A DNA stretch of 64,000 bases from Ancylomarina sp. DW003. Its GTDB lineage: Bacteria; Bacteroidota; Bacteroidia; Bacteroidales; Marinifilaceae. The notes below the pieces were generated by a model. It was not told where the DNA came from, did no database searches, and saw only the letters and a program-made list of their open reading frames with translations. The stretch covers positions 1 to 64,000 of the forward strand of contig NZ_JAKJSD010000009.1 in the NCBI RefSeq assembly GCF_029029505.1, given 5' to 3'. The position numbers were made by a program, and so were the translations under genes. Every line of letters begins with the position of its first letter. Position 1 is the first letter of the stretch. Below, piece after piece: positions 60,917 to 64,000 of this stretch.

Positions 60917-61762
60917 TTATTTTTGCTCCTTTACAAGGTGTATACCATCTTTTTCGATGGTGATTAAACGTTGTTTGTAAAGTAAACCGATAACTTTCTT
61001 AAAGTTCTTTTTACTCATTTGCAGGTTATCGTATATTTCCTCAGGTGAGCTTTTATCGTTTAAAGGAAGAAAACCATTCTCTTTTTTCAATATTTCGTAA
61101 AGCTCTTCACCAACTCTTGGTACTTCAAGGTGGTAACCTTGCTGCTGGAGGCTTAGATCTATCTTTCCGTCTGGACGAACTTTCTTAACCCAAGCTTTGT
61201 AAACATCACCCTCACGTATAGCTCCAAAAATCTCGTTGTTATAAAGTATTCCAACACCTTTATTATCGATGATAGCTGTGTAACCTAAATCAGATTGATG
61301 TCCAATCATGATGCTAACTTCTTGCCCTTCGGTAAACTCTGCATCCAGATCCTTAAGAATTTGTTCTAGTTTAGCTGTAGCAGCAATACGTCCTGTTTTT
61401 TCATCTACATAAACGTAGACTAAATAGCTACGACCCTCTACCATATCCATTTTCTGTTCGCGGAAAGGGCAAAGTAAATCTTTCATTAACCCCCAATCAA
61501 GGAAAGCTCCTACTTTGGTTACAGCTTTAGCTCTCAACCAAGCAAATTCACCAACAATAGCATAAGGCTTTTCTGTAGTTGCAATCACTCTGTCTTCTGA
61601 GTCGCGGTAAATGAAAACCTTAATGGTATCGTCCAGTTGTGTATTCTCTGGAACATATCGGGTTGGTAATAAAATTTCACTTTCGTCTTCACCTAGCAGG
61701 TAAACGCCAAAGTCTACCAATTTGGCAACTTTTAGTTCGGCATATTTTCCAATTAAACTCAC
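60917..61762 (-). CDS. CvfB-type S1 RNA-binding protein
   Basis: 281 residues from GTG 61762. Two or three S1-like beta-barrel domains (LIGKYAELKVAKLVDFGVYL; VGEFAWLRAKAVTKVGAFLDWG; later GDVYKAWVKKVRPDGKIDLSL) and a C-terminal winged helix (SPEEIYDNLQMSKKNFKKVIG). This matches CvfB, a virulence-related RNA-binding regulator in Firmicutes that is broadly conserved. The GTG start is chosen because MSLIGKYAEL is where homologues begin, and the longer ATG at 61840 adds 26 residues of no family character. No partner is evident. Confidence 0.87.
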   Translation of the reverse strand: MSLIGKYAELKVAKLVDFGVYLLGEDESEILLPTRYVPENTQLDDTIKVFIYRDSEDRVIATTEKPYAIVGEFAWLRAKAVTKVGAFLDWGLMKDLLCPFREQKMDMVEGRSYLVYVYVDEKTGRIAATAKLEQILKDLDAEFTEGQEVSIMIGHQSDLGYTAIIDNKGVGILYNNEIFGAIREGDVYKAWVKKVRPDGKIDLSLQQQGYHLEVPRVGEELYEILKKENGFLPLNDKSSPEEIYDNLQMSKKNFKKVIGLLYKQRLITIEKDGIHLVKEQK

Positions 61763-62003
61763 GTTTCTTTGTTTTAGTATGTGGTACGTCGGCCCTAAGT
61801 ATAACAAGATCAGGCTTTGTATCTTTAATGTATAAGTCAATCCTATTTAGAAATAGGGATTAGAGTCCAAAAGTACGCATCTTTTATGAGATTTTTTTGA
61901 CTAATTTCTTTTTTAGTATTCATCAGTTATATCAGCGAGTTAATAGGATTGATATAAGGCTAAGTTTTTGGTCTAGATCAGAACCTGGCATTGAAATAAA
62001 TTC

Positions 62004-62011
62004 TACTTTTG
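62004..62011 (+). promoter_or_regulatory. -7 promoter element of the TIM-barrel gene
   Basis: TACTTTTG. It places the transcript start near 62016, so ATG 62032, not the in-frame ATG at 61897, is the start. Confidence 0.5.
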
Positions 62012-62031
62012 ATCTGATTAAAGAGAATAAT

Positions 62032-63030
62032 ATGATCTATGAGAATTTAGTAGATTTTTCAGTGCACCCTTCGGACCTAAAGCGTATAGAAGGTGGATGG
62101 AAAGGTTTAAAAAAATATATAGAACAGTCTGATACTGATGGATTAGAACTATTGATAGGCTATGAAGCTGCATCGGAGGAAATACCTAAGGAACTTGTAA
62201 AAAGTATTCATTTGCCTTTTTGGATAACCTGGCTTGATGTGTGGCGAAAAGGAGAGAGAGGACTAAAAACTTATTTTCCACCTATGTCAGATGAGTGTAT
62301 TCAATTTTGTTGCGGAGGTTCCAATCAAATAGATATGATTGCCACGCAGAAGAAATTGTGGGAACTAGCAGCTACTTACAATCCTAAACAAGCAGTTATG
62401 CATGCGGCTCATGTTGAGCTCGAACATGCCTTTACACGCAAATTTACCTATACAAACTCTGAGGTTTTGAATAGTTTTGCAGAGTTTCTAAATAGAACGG
62501 CGCAGGAATTTTCGGATGGAGAACCACCTTGTGTTATTGGTGTTGAAAATCTATGGTGGCCAGGTTTGAATTTTTCAGATTCTGCACTGACGGATGATTT
62601 TGCAGGATCGTTAAACTTTGATAGATGGAACTTGGTTTTAGATACAGGGCATTTAATGAATACCAACCCGAAACTTCGTTGTGAGGATGAGGCTGTGGAT
62701 TTTGTCTTGGAAAAATTAAGCCAACTTTCAGGTGATGTTAGAAAACGAATTCAGTCTATGCATTTAAACCTGAGTTTGTCAGGAGAGTATCAGTTAGAAC
62801 AAATGAGAAAAGGTTTGCCTTCTGGTTGGGAAAATTTTACTCATACTGAGAAGTATAATTTGGCAAGAAATCATGTTTTAAAAATTGATCAGCATCTGCC
62901 ATTCCAGACAGAGCGAGTAAAAGAGATTGTTAAATTTGTTCAGCCTCACACTGTTGTTCATGAATTCATTACGCCGACAATGGCTGAATATGGTGATCAT
63001 TTGAAACAGCAAATGGAGTTATTGGTTTAA
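62032..63030 (+). CDS. TIM-barrel protein of the xylose-isomerase-like/AP-endonuclease 2 superfamily
   Basis: 332 residues from ATG 62032. The pattern ENLVDFSVHP..., DGLELLIGYE, QAVMHAAHVELEHAF, CVIGVENLWWPGL, NLVLDTGHLMN and VVHEF reads as successive barrel strands with metal-binding His, Glu and Asp residues at the strand ends. This is the usual layout of sugar-isomerase-like and AP endonuclease 2 enzymes. The exact reaction is unknown. The Cys-rich small-domain gene follows at a 38-nt distance in the same direction, a pairing that I recall from anaerobes including archaea. The Trp- and Cys-rich motif FCCGGSN is an unusual feature. Confidence 0.75.
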   Translation: MIYENLVDFSVHPSDLKRIEGGWKGLKKYIEQSDTDGLELLIGYEAASEEIPKELVKSIHLPFWITWLDVWRKGERGLKTYFPPMSDECIQFCCGGSNQIDMIATQKKLWELAATYNPKQAVMHAAHVELEHAFTRKFTYTNSEVLNSFAEFLNRTAQEFSDGEPPCVIGVENLWWPGLNFSDSALTDDFAGSLNFDRWNLVLDTGHLMNTNPKLRCEDEAVDFVLEKLSQLSGDVRKRIQSMHLNLSLSGEYQLEQMRKGLPSGWENFTHTEKYNLARNHVLKIDQHLPFQTERVKEIVKFVQPHTVVHEFITPTMAEYGDHLKQQMELLV

Positions 63031-63068
63031 GAGAAGTTAAGTATTAAATAAAATAATAGAGTTTGATT

Positions 63069-63329
63069 ATGTCTGAAAATTATAAGTTTGTCCAAAATAG
63101 AAAATGTGAATACTTTCCTTGCCATAAGGTTGAAAATGAAGATGAATTTAATTGCTTGTTTTGCTTTTGCCCTCTTTATATGTTAAAAGAAGAGTGTGGT
63201 GGGAATTTTAAATATACCAATGGGTTTAAAGATTGCAGTGGATGCACAATAACTCATGCAAAGGATGGGCATGACCATGTTATGAGTAAGATGAAAATGG
63301 TGATGAAAATTGCTGGTAAGCAAGAGTAA
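63069..63329 (+). CDS. Cysteine-rich small-domain protein
   Basis: 86 residues from ATG 63069 (TTG 63063 is unlikely). Eight cysteines (13, 18, 29, 32, 34, 43, 56, 59) in the CEYFPCHKVE, CLFCFCPLY, CGGNFKYT and CSGCTITH arrangement define the Cys-rich small domain (PF04071 as I recall). It probably binds iron-sulfur or a metal. The family is found in anaerobes, sometimes near or fused to corrinoid-related genes. No cobalamin gene is in the window. Co-transcribed with the TIM-barrel gene. Confidence 0.85.
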   Translation: MSENYKFVQNRKCEYFPCHKVENEDEFNCLFCFCPLYMLKEECGGNFKYTNGFKDCSGCTITHAKDGHDHVMSKMKMVMKIAGKQE

Positions 63330-63348
63330 GTATATAAAAAAAATAATA

Positions 63349-63383
63349 AAATCCTCATAAGTTTATATTTACGAGGATTTTTA
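63349..63383. terminator. Terminator between the Cys-rich small-domain gene and the serpin gene
   Basis: 8-bp stem AAATCCTC/GAGGATTT (63349-63356, 63373-63380) with T-rich sequence on both outer sides. Confidence 0.7.
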
Positions 63384-63401
63384 TTCGGTAGAACTTATTG
63401 T

Positions 63402-64000
63402 TTATGGATTTTTGACATCTCCCATAAAAACAATAGAGTTGGTTTGTTTTTCTTTTATGACAAAGAAAAAAGGTTTATTAATATGAATAGTTCTAGGTTC
63501 TCCACCAACTGAAGTATTTACTATCTCAACTACTGTAGCGGCTGCTGCTTCAGTGCCTTTCTCATTTACTTCGATGAATGATTGGTGAATGACTTTTGAA
63601 ATTTGTAGCTGAACATCTTTACTTATTCCAGAGAGATTTGCAGCATTAGAAAAAGCATTCCCCATTCCCAAATCTGTGAGAATTGAATTTAGTTCTTCTT
63701 TATATCCAAATTTAAATTTTGGAAGATGTACATTCAATCCTAAAACTGAAAAAGAATCCATCCAATATTTCCAGTTGGAATCATTAAGTTCATCAATAAT
63801 ATCTCTTACTTTTTTGTTTTCGTTTGGTAAAAAAATAATCATGGCGTAATCTTTATCGCCATAAGGTAACTCGATAGCTGTAAAAAGATCATTATTAAAG
63901 TAGTTGATGTCCATTTCAGCCGTCATATAATCAACCTGAGAAACGCCTTCTTTTTCGTCAGTAAATTCTCCGGAATAACTATCCTTGGTATCAAATGAAT
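63402..64000 (-). CDS. Serpin family protease inhibitor (5' part outside the window)
   Basis: The C-terminal 199 residues of a serpin; the reading frame stays open to the window edge (codons through SFDTKDSYSGEF...GVSQVDYM). Family segments: AIELPYGDKDYAMIIFLP, VHLPKFKFGYKEEL, the hinge EVNEKGTEAAAAT and the end PFFFVIKEKQTNSIVFMGDV. The hinge has small residues at P12-P9, as in inhibitory serpins. Counting from the hinge, P1-P1' would be Thr-Ser. Inhibits a serine (or cysteine) protease by conformational trapping. The signal peptide, if any, is not visible. Confidence 0.88.
   Translation of the reverse strand, partial: SFDTKDSYSGEFTDEKEGVSQVDYMTAEMDINYFNNDLFTAIELPYGDKDYAMIIFLPNENKKVRDIIDELNDSNWKYWMDSFSVLGLNVHLPKFKFGYKEELNSILTDLGMGNAFSNAANLSGISKDVQLQISKVIHQSFIEVNEKGTEAAAATVVEIVNTSVGGEPRTIHINKPFFFVIKEKQTNSIVFMGDVKNP

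Overview
The window is a piece of an AT-rich chromosome from a member of the Bacteroidota, most likely a marine anaerobic or facultative Bacteroidales/Marinilabiliales-type bacterium. Evidence: promoters of the Bacteroidota form (TTTG about 19 nt before TAnnTTTG), a secreted nuclease with a type IX secretion C-terminal sorting domain, a carboxypeptidase-regulatory-like domain on a TonB receptor, and families largely confined to this phylum (DUF3822, DUF3078, STAS gene next to RNase Z). No species can be named from the sequence alone.

Layout. 0-28.5 kb is ordinary housekeeping: a cut tRNA (probably Asp), rsmD/DUF3822, a RecD-like helicase, a receiver-PP2C phosphatase, a phosphohexomutase, ribosomal protein S1, STAS + RNase Z, an endonuclease I exoprotein, a C1 peptidase, guaA, a CtpA-like protease, an RlmL-like methyltransferase, the SiaB/SiaC pair, mnmA, DUF3078, an AddA-like helicase-nuclease and a nucleoid-associated protein. 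28.5-40 kb is an accessory zone: two 75%-identical DUF559 (Vsr-like) nuclease genes, at least ten copies of related palindromic intergenic repeats, a second repeat family flanking a two-helix membrane protein, a PD-(D/E)XK-like protein, a zinc-finger protein and several small lipoproteins of unknown function. 40-48.6 kb is a sulfur-compound respiration locus: NrfD-type membrane subunit, four-cluster ferredoxin subunit, Tat-exported molybdopterin oxidoreductase, three rhodanese proteins (five rhodanese domains) and a porin. Facing it is an FNR-type regulator whose promoter carries four TTGAT half-sites spaced exactly 22 bp apart. 48.6-64 kb returns to mixed metabolism: a KAS III enzyme, M14 peptidase, MltG, MurB, threonine aldolase, a TonB receptor with a His-rich partner and a perfect operator-like dyad, a C69 dipeptidase, CvfB, a TIM-barrel/Cys-rich small-domain pair, and the 3' part of a serpin gene that runs off the end.

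How the parts may work together. The sulfur locus reads as one functional unit: porin uptake, periplasmic rhodaneses handling sulfane sulfur, an exported molybdoenzyme with electron-transfer and quinol-facing subunits, and an oxygen-sensing regulator. The kinase/phosphoprotein pair SiaB-SiaC, the receiver-PP2C phosphatase and the STAS protein could form a partner-switching network spread over about 17 kb. The most unusual item is the DUF559 nuclease plus palindromic-repeat module. One copy is bracketed by a 30-bp imperfect direct repeat, and both copies sit immediately after terminators with the same stem. This looks like a REP/RAYT-style mobile or domesticated repeat system built on a Vsr-like nuclease. 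A second surprise is a 12-bp terminator hairpin with U-tract inside the rnz coding sequence.
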